NCBI RefSeq assembly: GCF_029351045.1
Contig: NZ_JARKIN010000001.1
Coordinates: forward strand, 4,204,501-4,268,500
Direction of reading: 5' to 3'
From: Streptomyces sp. WMMB303
GTDB lineage: Bacteria > Actinomycetota > Actinomycetes > Streptomycetales > Streptomycetaceae
DNA: 64,000 nt
Positions 32,670 through 41,186 of this stretch are shown piece after piece. How positions within the stretch are numbered: the stretch's first letter is position 1; every line of letters begins with the position of its first letter. A model generated the notes under the pieces. That model did no database searches. It was not told the DNA's origin and saw nothing but the letters and a program-made list of their open reading frames with translations. Made by a program: the position numbers and the translations under genes.

Positions 32670-34220
32670 TCAGCCCTCACCCAGGTCGCGCCGGTCCAGG
32701 GGCCGGGTGGCCGGGCCCTGGAGCACGGTGCCGTCCGTGGCGAACCGCGAGCCGTGGCAGGGACACTCCCAGGCGGTCTCGGCGTCGTTGAACCGGACCA
32801 GGCAGCCCAGGTGCGGGCAGCGCGGCGAGAGGACACGCAGTTCGCCCTCGGTCGTCCGGTGCACCGCGCAGCGCCGCCCGCGCACCCGCACGATGGCGCC
32901 GTCGCCCGGCAGGATCTCGTCCACCGAGTCGACATGGCTGGGGCGCAGCCGGTCGGCGACGAACCGCCGGGCGACCGCCGACTGCAGGCGCAGCAGCGCG
33001 GGTGCCTCGCCGGCCCGCAGCCGCACCGGGTCGTAGAGCTGCGCCCACGGCGGCAGCGGCTCGCCGGTGAGCTGGGCGGCGAGCAACTGCCCGGCCAGCA
33101 CCCCCGAACTCATCCCCCAGCCGCCGAAGCCCGCGGCGACATAGGTGTGCCGGGTCCCGGCGTGGAGTCGCCCGATGTACGGCACCCGGTCGGTGGTCTC
33201 GTTGTCCTGGGTGGCCCAGCGGTGGGCGAGCCGGGCGCTGGGGAATCGCTCGTAGGTCCAGGCGGCCAGCCGTTCGTAGCGGGCGCCGACGGAGCCGGTG
33301 CCGGGTGTCCCGGGGGCGAACGTCTCCCCCGTGACGATCAGCAGCCGCCGTCCGTCGCCGAACGGGTAGGGCGCGGTGCGCACCGAACGGCTGCCCCGTT
33401 CCGGGGAGACGTAGGTGCCGCCCGGGTCTTCTTCTTCGGGCAGCAGCGCGGAGATGACCAGTTCCCGGCGGGGTTGCAGCCGGGAGAACATCAGCGCCCG
33501 GTCGAAGACCGGATAGTGGGTGGCCACCACCACGTCCCGCGCACGCACCTCTCCCCCGTTCTCGGCCCGCAGCAGGCAGGGCTCCCCCTCGTCGAGCGCC
33601 ACGACGCGGGTGCGCTCGAACAGCAGGCCGCCGTGCAGCCGGATGTCGTCGGCCAGCGCCAGCAGATACTTGCGCGGGTGGAACTGCGCCTGGTCCTCGA
33701 CCCGGACGGCGGCCCGTACCCGGAAGGGCAGTCCGGTGTCGGTGACGAAGGAGGCGTCCAGCCCGGCCTCGGCGGCCGCCTCCGCCTCGGCCCGTACCTC
33801 GTCCACGTGCTCGGCCGACTCCACGTACAGGTGCGCCGGGACACGCTCCAGTTCGCAGTCGACGCCCAACCGCGCGGCGACGGCGGCCAGCCGGTCGACA
33901 GCGCCCTGCTGCGAGAGCGCGTAGTGCCGCGCGTCCTCGGCGCCGCGGTCGGCGCGGAGCCGGCTGTAGGTCAGTCCGTGCAGCGCGGAGAGCTTGGCCG
34001 TGGTGTGCCCGGTGACCCCGGCCGCCAGCCGGTCCGACTCCAGCACGGCGACGCTGCGCCCGGCGCGGGCCAGCTCCCAGGCCACCGAGAGGCCGGCGAT
34101 ACCGCTGCCCACCACGGCCGCGTCCACCTCGATCCGGCTGTCGGGCGGCAGTTGGGGGCGGACCTCCCCCGCCGCCGAGAGCATCCAGTAGGACTCGTAT
34201 CCGACGGGCAGTGTGGTCAC
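32670..34220 (-). CDS. FAD-dependent oxidoreductase with C-terminal Rieske domain
   Basis: 516 residues. The N-terminal DAO fold has VVGSGIAGLSVAWELARAG (about 29-47) and AGVTGHTTAKLSALHGL, the substrate region THYPVFDRALMFSR, and the FAD end AAGFGGWGMSSGVLAG. The C-terminal 100 residues form a Rieske [2Fe-2S] domain with ligands in CPHLGC and CPCHGS. This fusion occurs widely in soil actinobacteria and bacilli; the substrate is unknown. The GTG at 34220 has GGAGG five bases upstream. Convergent with, and only 16 bp from, the acyl-CoA dehydrogenase. Confidence 0.9.
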   Translation of the reverse strand: MTTLPVGYESYWMLSAAGEVRPQLPPDSRIEVDAAVVGSGIAGLSVAWELARAGRSVAVLESDRLAAGVTGHTTAKLSALHGLTYSRLRADRGAEDARHYALSQQGAVDRLAAVAARLGVDCELERVPAHLYVESAEHVDEVRAEAEAAAEAGLDASFVTDTGLPFRVRAAVRVEDQAQFHPRKYLLALADDIRLHGGLLFERTRVVALDEGEPCLLRAENGGEVRARDVVVATHYPVFDRALMFSRLQPRRELVISALLPEEEDPGGTYVSPERGSRSVRTAPYPFGDGRRLLIVTGETFAPGTPGTGSVGARYERLAAWTYERFPSARLAHRWATQDNETTDRVPYIGRLHAGTRHTYVAAGFGGWGMSSGVLAGQLLAAQLTGEPLPPWAQLYDPVRLRAGEAPALLRLQSAVARRFVADRLRPSHVDSVDEILPGDGAIVRVRGRRCAVHRTTEGELRVLSPRCPHLGCLVRFNDAETAWECPCHGSRFATDGTVLQGPATRPLDRRDLGEG

Positions 34221-34450
34221 CGCCGCCTCCCTTCGGCCCCCGGGGTCGTCCTCCCTGTGGTTCCCGCTGGTACGCCGCTCACCCCCACCGGCCACCCGCA
34301 TATCACCTGGATTCGGCCGAAAAAGCGCTTCCCTGCGAGGTTTCGCACAGCGAAATTCCGCCAACTCCTCCCGCACGGTGCGGTGACAGCGCTACGGTGT
34401 GTGCGCGCGGGGACGGTCGGTTGTTTGCTGCACGCCGGGAGGGTTCCGCG

Positions 34451-35215
34451 ATGAGCGACAAAGGGCACCGGACGCCTGCTCACCACCTCGAAGAGCTGCT
34501 GGCCCGCGCCCAGAACCCGTTCGACGTCCGCGACACGGTCCTGGACCGACTACGCAGCGCTGTGATGTGCCAGGTGGAGTTGTACGGCTGGCGGCACCGC
34601 AACGTCCCGGCGCCCGCTCTGCGGTGCAGCAGTTTCCGCCATGTCTTCCTGCTCGCCGACGGCAGCAGCGTGCTGCTGTGGGAACTGCGCTACGACAGCC
34701 CGGACGGCGCGGGCGAACTGCACGAGGTGTACGACGACACGGAAGCGCTGCGCCGTGCCGAGCGCCGGGCGCACCGCCGGATGGGCGAGAAGGGCGAACC
34801 GGACCGCCCGGGCCGGACGGCCGCGGTGTTCGACTTCCTGCCCGGGGCCCCGGGCACGGCCTGCCCGCGGCGCGAGTACTCCGAGGGCGACTCGGCCGAC
34901 CACGCCCGCAGGCTGCTGCGCCGGGCCGAGAACCAGGACCGGCCGGGCGAGGAGACGCTGCGGCTGCTCTCCTCCGCGCTGGGCCACCACATCCTGCATG
35001 TTCCCGGGCCCCGCGTACGGGCCGGGGACTGCCAGGTGTGGTGCTCGGTCTACGAGCACGCCTTCCTGCTCGCCGACGGCAGCGAGATCAGCCTCTACGA
35101 GCTGGAGCACAACATGACGGGCAGCGGCCGGCTGGCGTGCGAGGTGTACCCGGACGAGTCCGTGGCCGGCCAGGCAGCACACCGCCTCGCCCGGGAGCGG
35201 GGCTTGGACCTGTAG
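34451..35215 (+). CDS. DUF6227-like protein with internal duplication
   Basis: 254-residue Streptomyces-type protein of unknown function. Two homologous halves are visible: HVFLLADGSSVLLWELRYDS...GELHEVYDD (about 64-98) and HAFLLADGSEISLYELEHNM...RLACEVYPD (about 203-236). They are joined by an Arg-rich linker. The opening HHLEELLARAQNPFDVRDTV recurs as HARRLLRRAENQDRPGEETL. No signal peptide. GGAGGG precedes the ATG. The cell-wall hydrolase gene follows 48 bp downstream on the same strand. Confidence 0.75.
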   Translation: MSDKGHRTPAHHLEELLARAQNPFDVRDTVLDRLRSAVMCQVELYGWRHRNVPAPALRCSSFRHVFLLADGSSVLLWELRYDSPDGAGELHEVYDDTEALRRAERRAHRRMGEKGEPDRPGRTAAVFDFLPGAPGTACPRREYSEGDSADHARRLLRRAENQDRPGEETLRLLSSALGHHILHVPGPRVRAGDCQVWCSVYEHAFLLADGSEISLYELEHNMTGSGRLACEVYPDESVAGQAAHRLARERGLDL

Positions 35216-35263
35216 ATCCCGGCCACGGTCGCCCGTGGACCGCCGAGCATCGGAGGAACGGCC

Positions 35264-36520
35264 ATGTCCGCTCACGGACGCCACCGCCGCCATCAGCCAC
35301 GCGCCGTCTCCCGCGTCTCGTTACGGGTGACGGCCGGCGGGGCGGGGATCGCACTGCCCCTGGTCGGGGCGCAGGCCGCGGACGCCGCGGCAAGGGATGT
35401 GTGGGAGAAGGTGGCCGCGTGCGAGAGCAGCGGCAACTGGAACACCGCCACCGGCAACGGCTATTACGGAGGCCTCCAGTTCTCCAGCAGCACCTGGGAG
35501 GCGTACGGCGGTACCGCCTACGCCGCCGGGGCCGACCAGGCCACCAAGGACCAGCAGATCGCGGTCGCCGAGAAGGTGCTCGAAGGCCAGGGCCCCGGCG
35601 CCTGGCCCACCTGCGGGCCGCGCGCGGGCCTCGTACGCGGCGACGCGGCTCCGGCCGCCGCCCGGGACGACTCCGGGGGGCAGGCGGATGCGGCCGGCCC
35701 GGCGCGCGCCGAGCAGGCCGCGCAGGCCAAGGCGGACCGGGCCAGAGCCGAGCGCGGCAAGAAGCTGACGACCTACCAGGTGGTGGGCGGCGACACGCTC
35801 TCCGGGATCGCCCAGGAGAACGAGGTGGCGGGCGGCTGGCACACCCTGTACGAGAGCAACCGCTCCACCATCGGCGACGACCCCGACCTGATCCTGCCCG
35901 GCCAGCGGCTGAGCCTGACCGGCAGTCCGCGGCGTACCGAGCGCCCGCCCTCCCGGGCCCGCGGCTCCGAGGACGCTGCCGCGCCGAAGGCACCGCGGCA
36001 GCGGGCCGAGAAGCGGTCCGCTGCGAAGAAGAAGCAGCAGCCCCCGGAGAAGCACCCACGCAAGGACACCCGGGAGCAGGTGGCGAAGCAGGCCCCCGCA
36101 CACCGGGACTCACCCTCCGCCACCGCACCCGTCTCCGGCGTGGCCCCCAGCACCGCCTACCGTGCGACGGGCGGCAGTTGGTCCTCGGGGCACCACACCG
36201 GGGTCGACTTCCCCGTCGGCACCGGCACCAGCGTCGAGGCGGTCACCAGCGGCACGGTCGTCTCGGCGGGCTGGGGCGGCGCCTACGGATACCAGGTGGT
36301 GCTCCGGCACCGGGACGGCAAGTACAGCCAGTACGGCCATCTCTCCGCCATCTCGGTGCGCTCCGGACAGGCGGTGCGCACCGGGCAGCGGCTCGGCCGC
36401 TCCGGCGCGACGGGCAACGCGACCGGTCCGCACCTGCACTTCGAGGTCCGTACCGGACCCGGCTACGGCAGCGACATCAATCCGCTGGCGTATCTGCGGG
36501 GGCGCGGGGTGCGGATCTGA
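35264..36520 (+). CDS. Secreted Rpf-LysM-M23 peptidoglycan hydrolase
   Basis: 418-residue exported cell-wall enzyme. After a signal-like N-terminus (basic, then hydrophobic about 20-40, cleavage near ADA), an Rpf/transglycosylase domain (about 43-118) has DVWEKVAACESSGNW with the catalytic Glu at 54, and GGLQFSSSTWEAYGG. A LysM domain (about 166-214, YQVVGGDTLSGIA) binds glycan. After a Lys/Pro-rich linker comes an M23 metallopeptidase with HHTGVDFPV and HLHFEV zinc-ligand motifs. It could thus cut both glycan and peptide. GGAGG precedes the ATG. Only 48 bp separate it from the gene upstream, so no long riboswitch leader is present. Confidence 0.93.
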   Translation: MSAHGRHRRHQPRAVSRVSLRVTAGGAGIALPLVGAQAADAAARDVWEKVAACESSGNWNTATGNGYYGGLQFSSSTWEAYGGTAYAAGADQATKDQQIAVAEKVLEGQGPGAWPTCGPRAGLVRGDAAPAAARDDSGGQADAAGPARAEQAAQAKADRARAERGKKLTTYQVVGGDTLSGIAQENEVAGGWHTLYESNRSTIGDDPDLILPGQRLSLTGSPRRTERPPSRARGSEDAAAPKAPRQRAEKRSAAKKKQQPPEKHPRKDTREQVAKQAPAHRDSPSATAPVSGVAPSTAYRATGGSWSSGHHTGVDFPVGTGTSVEAVTSGTVVSAGWGGAYGYQVVLRHRDGKYSQYGHLSAISVRSGQAVRTGQRLGRSGATGNATGPHLHFEVRTGPGYGSDINPLAYLRGRGVRI

Positions 36521-36661
36521 TCTCCTCGTCCTCCCGCCCGCCGGGGGCCGCGGCCGGCTCGACGGTGCGGTCGCTCTGACCGGCGACAGCCGAGCCCTGC
36601 TCGAACCGCAACTGCGGTATGACGCAGATCCGCCCGACGTCGGCCGTGACGTCTCGGCCCC

Positions 36662-37057
36662 TCAGCGAGCGCGGCTAGGGGCGACCGCGGGCTCGGTGAC
36701 GGCAGGGCTGTCATGGACACCCAGGCGCAGGTGTTCGACGTGGAAGAGGGCCTGGTCGAGGAGTTCGGCGACGTGGTTGTCGTACAGGGCGTAAACGATG
36801 GACCGCCCGTGGCGCTCCCCGGCGACGAGTCCGAGGTTGCGCAGCAGGCGCAGCTGGTGGGAGCAGGCGGAGGCTTCCATACCGACCGCTTCGGCCAGAT
36901 CGCTCACCGAGCAGGGGCCTTCCTGCAGGCGGGCCAGGATGTACAGGCGGGACGGGGTGGCCAGGGCCTGGAGGGTGGCGGCGACGTCGGCGGTGCCGAC
37001 CGCGTCGAGTCGCTCGCGAGTGGTGGCGTTGCTGCTGGTGCCGGTTCCGTGACCCAT
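36662..37057 (-). CDS. nmtR: NmtR-like ArsR/SmtB metal sensor
   Basis: 131-residue nickel/cobalt-type repressor. The N-terminus MGHGTG matches the MGH start whose Gly2 and His3 bind Ni/Co in mycobacterial NmtR, which is why the ATG at 37057 is chosen over 37069. The winged-helix region is LQALATPSRLYILARLQEGP, then LAEAVGMEASACSHQLRLLR. The alpha-5 metal site is exact: DNHVAELLDQALFHVEH (DxH-x10-HxxH). Divergent from a P1B-4 ATPase gene, as NmtR is with CtpJ in mycobacteria. Predicted to release DNA on binding Ni(II)/Co(II). Confidence 0.9.
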   Translation of the reverse strand: MGHGTGTSSNATTRERLDAVGTADVAATLQALATPSRLYILARLQEGPCSVSDLAEAVGMEASACSHQLRLLRNLGLVAGERHGRSIVYALYDNHVAELLDQALFHVEHLRLGVHDSPAVTEPAVAPSRAR

Positions 37058-37076
37058 GACTCCCATCATACCGACT

Positions 37077-37100
37077 ACACATGAAGACCTGTTCAAATAT
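37077..37100. promoter_or_regulatory. Candidate NmtR operator
   Basis: Imperfect 9-6-9 inverted repeat ACACATGAA-GACCTG-TTCAAATAT (six of nine pairs) in the AT-rich nmtR / metal-ATPase gap. A -10-like TACGGT follows at 37106. Layout is that of SmtB-family operators. Confidence 0.5.
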
Positions 37101-37152
37101 TCCTGTACGGTGGTGCCGTCCCCCCGGTTCACCCGTGAAGGGTTGCTTTGTC

Positions 37153-39132
37153 ATGTCTTCTGTCCTGGATCAGCGGCCGGCGCCGCCCCCCGACGTGCAG
37201 CGTCAGGCGGCTCCACGCCGACGAACGCGGCTGCCGGCGCTTCCCGAGGTCCGCTGGGCATTCGCGGCCCTGGCGCTGTTCCTCCTCGCTCTGCCCGCAT
37301 ATCTGCTGGGCGGCCCGGCGTGGCTGTGGGGCACCTTGTTCGCCGCCACCTACATCACCGGCGGATGGGAGCCCGGATGGGAGGGCTGTAAGGCCCTCAA
37401 GGACAAGACCCTGGACGTGGACCTGCTGATGGTCGTCGCGGCGCTCGGCGCCGCGGCGATCGGCCAGGCCCTCGACGGTGCGCTGCTGATCGTCATCTTC
37501 GCCACTTCCGGCGCCCTGGAAGCCGTCGCGACCGCGCGGACCGCCGACTCGGTGCGCGGACTGCTCGACCTCGCTCCCGACACCGCAACCCGCCTGCTGC
37601 CCGGCGAAGCCGAGGAAAGCGTCGACGCCCGGACCCTCTCGGTCGGCGACACCATCCTGGTCCGCCCCGGTGAGCGGGTCGGCGCCGACGGCCAGGTGAT
37701 CGACGGCACCAGCGACGTCGACCAGGCCACCATCACCGGCGAACCGCTCCCCATCGCCAAGCAGGCGGGCGACGAGGTGTTCGCCGGCACCGTCAACGGC
37801 GCTGGGGCCCTGCGCGTGCGCGTCCAGCGGGACCCGTCGGACTCGGTGATCGCCCGGATCGTGAAGATGGTCGAGGAAGCCTCCGCGACCAAGGCCCCCA
37901 CCCAGCTGTTCATCGAGAAGATCGAGCAGCGCTATTCGATCGGCATGGTCCTGGCGACCCTCGCCGTCTTCCTCGTCCCGCTCGCACTCGGCGACGAGCC
38001 GCGCTCGGCGCTGCTGCGGGCGATGACGTTCATGATCGTCGCCTCTCCGTGCGCCGTGGTGCTCTCCACGATGCCGCCGCTGCTGTCCGCTGTCGCCAAC
38101 GCGGGCCGGCGCGGCGTGCTCGCCAAGTCCGCCGTCGTCATGGAGCGCCTCGGCCAGGTCGACATGGTGGCCCTGGACAAGACCGGCACCCTCACCGAGG
38201 GCACGCCCCGCGTCACCGATGTCCGCCCCCTTCCCGGGACCGGCTTGGACGAGGGCGCGCTGCTCACCATGGCGGCAGCGGCCGAGCACCCGAGCGAGCA
38301 TCCCTTGGCCCGTGCGGTAGTCGACGCCGCCCGCACGGCGGGCCTCACCATGCCCGGGGCCGCCGACTTCACCTCCGCCCCCGGCCTGGGCGTCACCGCC
38401 ACGGTCGACGGGCACACGGTCCAGATCGGCTCCCCCTCCCGCCTGTTCACCGGCACCGCCGCCCGAACGCCGTACGAGGGAACGGTGGCTGAGCTGGAGA
38501 AGGCCGGGCGCACCGCCGTCGCCGTCCTGCGGAACGGCCAGTTGGTGGGGGTCCTCGGCATCGCCGACCGGCCGCGGCCGGATGCGAGGGCGACCGTGGC
38601 CGCGCTCTCCGAACTGACCGGCCGCACCCCGGTTCTCCTGACCGGTGACAACGAACATGCCGCGAGGCGTCTGGCCGCCGAGGTCGGCATCACCCATGTC
38701 CTCGCCGGGCTGCTCCCGCAGGACAAGGTCGCCGCGGTCGAGGAGTGGGAGGCGGAAGGGCGCCGGGTGCTGGTGGTCGGTGACGGCGTCAACGACGCCC
38801 CCGCCCTGGCCGCCGCGCACTCCGGAATCGCGATGGGCAAGGCCGGCTCCGACCTCGCGCTGGAGACGGCCGACGCTGTCGTCGTACGCGACGAGCTCGC
38901 CGCCATCCCCTCGATCGTGCGGCTCTCGCGCACCGCACGCCGCCTGGTCATCCAGAACCTGGCCATCGCCGGGACGTTCATCGCCGCCCTCGTCACCTGG
39001 GACCTGATCGGCACCCTGCCCCTGCCGCTCGGTGTCGCCGGCCACGAGGGCTCCACCGTCATCGTCGGCCTCAACGGTCTGCGCCTGCTGCGCGAAGCCG
39101 CCTGGCCCCGCCTGACCAAGGACGCCTCGTGA
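37153..39132 (+). CDS. P1B-4 metal-exporting ATPase (CtpJ/CtpD-like)
   Basis: 659-residue heavy-metal P-type ATPase. TITGEPLPI is the actuator motif, IVASPCAVVLSTMP the transmembrane metal site (SPC), DKTGTLTEG the phosphorylated Asp and VGDGVNDAPAL the hinge. HEGSTVIVGLNGLRLL in the last helix is a hallmark of the P1B-4 (Co/Zn/Fe) group. No N-terminal HMA metal-binding domain is present, also typical. Translation probably starts at MSSVLDQ (37153). Divergent from the NmtR-like sensor, which should derepress it under Co/Ni excess. Confidence 0.92.
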   Translation: MSSVLDQRPAPPPDVQRQAAPRRRTRLPALPEVRWAFAALALFLLALPAYLLGGPAWLWGTLFAATYITGGWEPGWEGCKALKDKTLDVDLLMVVAALGAAAIGQALDGALLIVIFATSGALEAVATARTADSVRGLLDLAPDTATRLLPGEAEESVDARTLSVGDTILVRPGERVGADGQVIDGTSDVDQATITGEPLPIAKQAGDEVFAGTVNGAGALRVRVQRDPSDSVIARIVKMVEEASATKAPTQLFIEKIEQRYSIGMVLATLAVFLVPLALGDEPRSALLRAMTFMIVASPCAVVLSTMPPLLSAVANAGRRGVLAKSAVVMERLGQVDMVALDKTGTLTEGTPRVTDVRPLPGTGLDEGALLTMAAAAEHPSEHPLARAVVDAARTAGLTMPGAADFTSAPGLGVTATVDGHTVQIGSPSRLFTGTAARTPYEGTVAELEKAGRTAVAVLRNGQLVGVLGIADRPRPDARATVAALSELTGRTPVLLTGDNEHAARRLAAEVGITHVLAGLLPQDKVAAVEEWEAEGRRVLVVGDGVNDAPALAAAHSGIAMGKAGSDLALETADAVVVRDELAAIPSIVRLSRTARRLVIQNLAIAGTFIAALVTWDLIGTLPLPLGVAGHEGSTVIVGLNGLRLLREAAWPRLTKDAS

Positions 39133-39354
39133 GCAGACGCACCCGCCGGGCACCGCCCGCGGCCGGGGTCGGCGCGCAGTCGGTCGAGCGTCTCCTGCGC
39201 GGCGCTGAGTCCGGCCGCGCCCGCGTACTTCTGCACGGAGGCGAACGGGGAGGCGGCAGTGCGAAGACCCCGAACGTCACCGCCGCCGGCACCGGCACGT
39301 CGGCCGGCAGCCGCCGTGCCACCAGGCGCGCAGTCCCGGGTGTGACTGCGCCGC
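39133..39354. other. Gap between metal ATPase and binding-protein genes
   Basis: No supportable gene. A GTG at 39129 overlaps the ATPase stop as GTGA but opens only an Arg/Ala-rich frame that runs into the antisense of the next gene; judged spurious. Confidence 0.5.
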
Positions 39355-40950
39355 TCACTCCTCCGGCTGCCAGTCCTGCAGGTCCCACCAGGGTCCGGCG
39401 CCGATGGCGTGGTCGTGCGACTCGACCTGGGTGGTCAGCCCGCGCCACTCGTCGTCGATGACGTAGACGTGGTCGATGTGGGTGAGGAAGGTGTAGCCGG
39501 GGTCCTTCTCCAACGCACGCTGAACCTTGTCGTAGGCGGTCTTGCGCACTTCGGGGTCGCGGCTGCGGCGGGCGGTGTCGAGCTGCTCGTCGACGGTCTT
39601 GTCGTGGTAGTGGGCGAGATTGTTCCAGCCGTCGCCGGCCTGCGACGAGTGCAGCGTGGGGTAGAGGTCGAAGTCGGGATCCGCGGGGAAGCCGTTGCCC
39701 GTCAGCAGGGCGTCGTGGTCGAGCCGGGGGCGGACGACCTCGCGGCTGCCGGCCCGGACGGTGACGTCGATTCCGGCCTTCTCGGCGTCGGCGGCGTAGG
39801 CGAGGGCGAGGTCCTGGCGCAGTTTCTCCCCGGAGAAGTACCAGAGGGTGAAGGCGGCGCGCCTGCCGTGCTTCGTGCGGATGCCGTCCCTGCCCGGCTT
39901 CCAGCCCGCGTCGTCCAGCAGTTTCCGGGCCCGGGGCAGGTCACGCGCCCGCCGGGTCCCCTCGGCGAACCAGGGGCTGTCGGTGGGCAGCGGACCGTAG
40001 GCGGGCCTGCCCGCGCCGTTGAGGACGGAGTCGACCATGGCCTTGCGGTCGACGGCGAGGTCGAGGGCGCGGCGGACGGCTCTGTCCTTGGTGACGGGAT
40101 TGCCGCTGGGGAGGGTGACGGCACGGTAGTCGGCGGTCTTGGCGCTGAAGGTGCGCCTGTCCTCGTCCTTCTCGAAGGTCTCGGCGAGGTCGGGCGGGAG
40201 GACGGCGCCGTCCAGGTCGCCGGAGCGCAGTCGGGTGGCCCGTACGTCGTCGTCCTCGATGACGGCCACGGTGAACCGCTCGACCTTCGGCTTGCCGCCC
40301 CAGTAGTGCGGGTTCGCCTTGAAGCTGAGCTTCTCGCCCTTGCGCCAGCGGGTGAGGATGTAGGGGCCGGTGCCCACCGGCTCGGTGTTGTACGACCCGG
40401 TGTTGACGTCGGTGCGCGAGGCCACCGCCCGGGAGGCGATGGGCAGCACGGTGCGCTCGGCGAACGCCGCGTACGGGTAGGACAGCCGGAAGACGACCCG
40501 GTGCTTCCCCTCGGCGGTGACGTTCTTGACCGCGTCCAGCTCGCTCTTGGAGGGGTTGTTGGTCCTCTCGTCGAGAATCGTCTCGTAGGTGTAGACGACG
40601 TCCTCGGCGGTGAAGGGCTTGCCGTCGCTGAAGGTGACGCCCTTGCGCAGGTCGTAGGTGTAGGTGCGGCCGTCCTTGCTCACCTGCGGCAGCCGGGTGG
40701 CGAGTGCGGGCCGCAGGTTCATCTTGGCGTCGTGGGTCAGCAGCCCGTCGAATATCTTCGAGTTGCCCTCCTTGCCGTAGCCGAGCAGGGGGCTGAGGGT
40801 CTCCGGCTCCTGGGCGACGCCGACCGTGAGCGTGTCGGTGCCGCCGCCCGAACCGTCACCGCCGCCGGGCGCGGAGCAGGCCGCGGCCCCCACGAGGACC
40901 ACCGCGGCGGTCGCCGCAGCGGTGGCTGTCCGTACCGTCCGGGCAGACAT
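39355..40950 (-). CDS. Peptide/nickel-type ABC substrate-binding lipoprotein
   Basis: 531-residue SBP family 5 protein anchored outside the membrane. The signal peptide ends in a lipobox-like VGAAAC, giving a lipidated Cys. A Gly/Ser linker follows, then TLTVGVAQEPETLSPL, the family's opening. Family motifs are DLRKGVTFSDGKPFTAEDVV and YNTEPVGTGPYILTRWRKGE; VRRALDLAVDRKAMVD follows. Ligand probably an oligopeptide; unknown. No permease or ATPase genes flank it, so it must use an unlinked transporter. Confidence 0.9.
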   Translation of the reverse strand: MSARTVRTATAAATAAVVLVGAAACSAPGGGDGSGGGTDTLTVGVAQEPETLSPLLGYGKEGNSKIFDGLLTHDAKMNLRPALATRLPQVSKDGRTYTYDLRKGVTFSDGKPFTAEDVVYTYETILDERTNNPSKSELDAVKNVTAEGKHRVVFRLSYPYAAFAERTVLPIASRAVASRTDVNTGSYNTEPVGTGPYILTRWRKGEKLSFKANPHYWGGKPKVERFTVAVIEDDDVRATRLRSGDLDGAVLPPDLAETFEKDEDRRTFSAKTADYRAVTLPSGNPVTKDRAVRRALDLAVDRKAMVDSVLNGAGRPAYGPLPTDSPWFAEGTRRARDLPRARKLLDDAGWKPGRDGIRTKHGRRAAFTLWYFSGEKLRQDLALAYAADAEKAGIDVTVRAGSREVVRPRLDHDALLTGNGFPADPDFDLYPTLHSSQAGDGWNNLAHYHDKTVDEQLDTARRSRDPEVRKTAYDKVQRALEKDPGYTFLTHIDHVYVIDDEWRGLTTQVESHDHAIGAGPWWDLQDWQPEE

Positions 40951-41186
40951 CCGTGGCACACTCCCTGTTCGATGTCGGCAGTTTTTGCAAACCTTTCGCA
41001 ATTGGGTGCGATTAAATCACGGCGGCATGGTGCGCTATGCCCCGATACCTCCCGACGGGGCGCTCGGCGCCCGGGCAAGATCCAGCCCCAGTAACGCTGT
41101 TTCCTTCCACGCGCCGCTTCTCGGTCAGTAGCCTCGTGGGCCCGACCGGAACTCCCCGGTGAACAAAGCGAGCTGGAGACCCTTCG

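Noticed and set aside
36521..36661. Terminator or small gene between the wall hydrolase and nmtR
   Set aside because: No stem longer than a few base pairs and no frame with a ribosome site.
39129..39461. Small gene coupled to the metal ATPase by GTGA
   Set aside because: Arg/Ala-rich product without hydrophobic or conserved segments, running into the antisense of the binding-protein gene; the overlap is probably chance.
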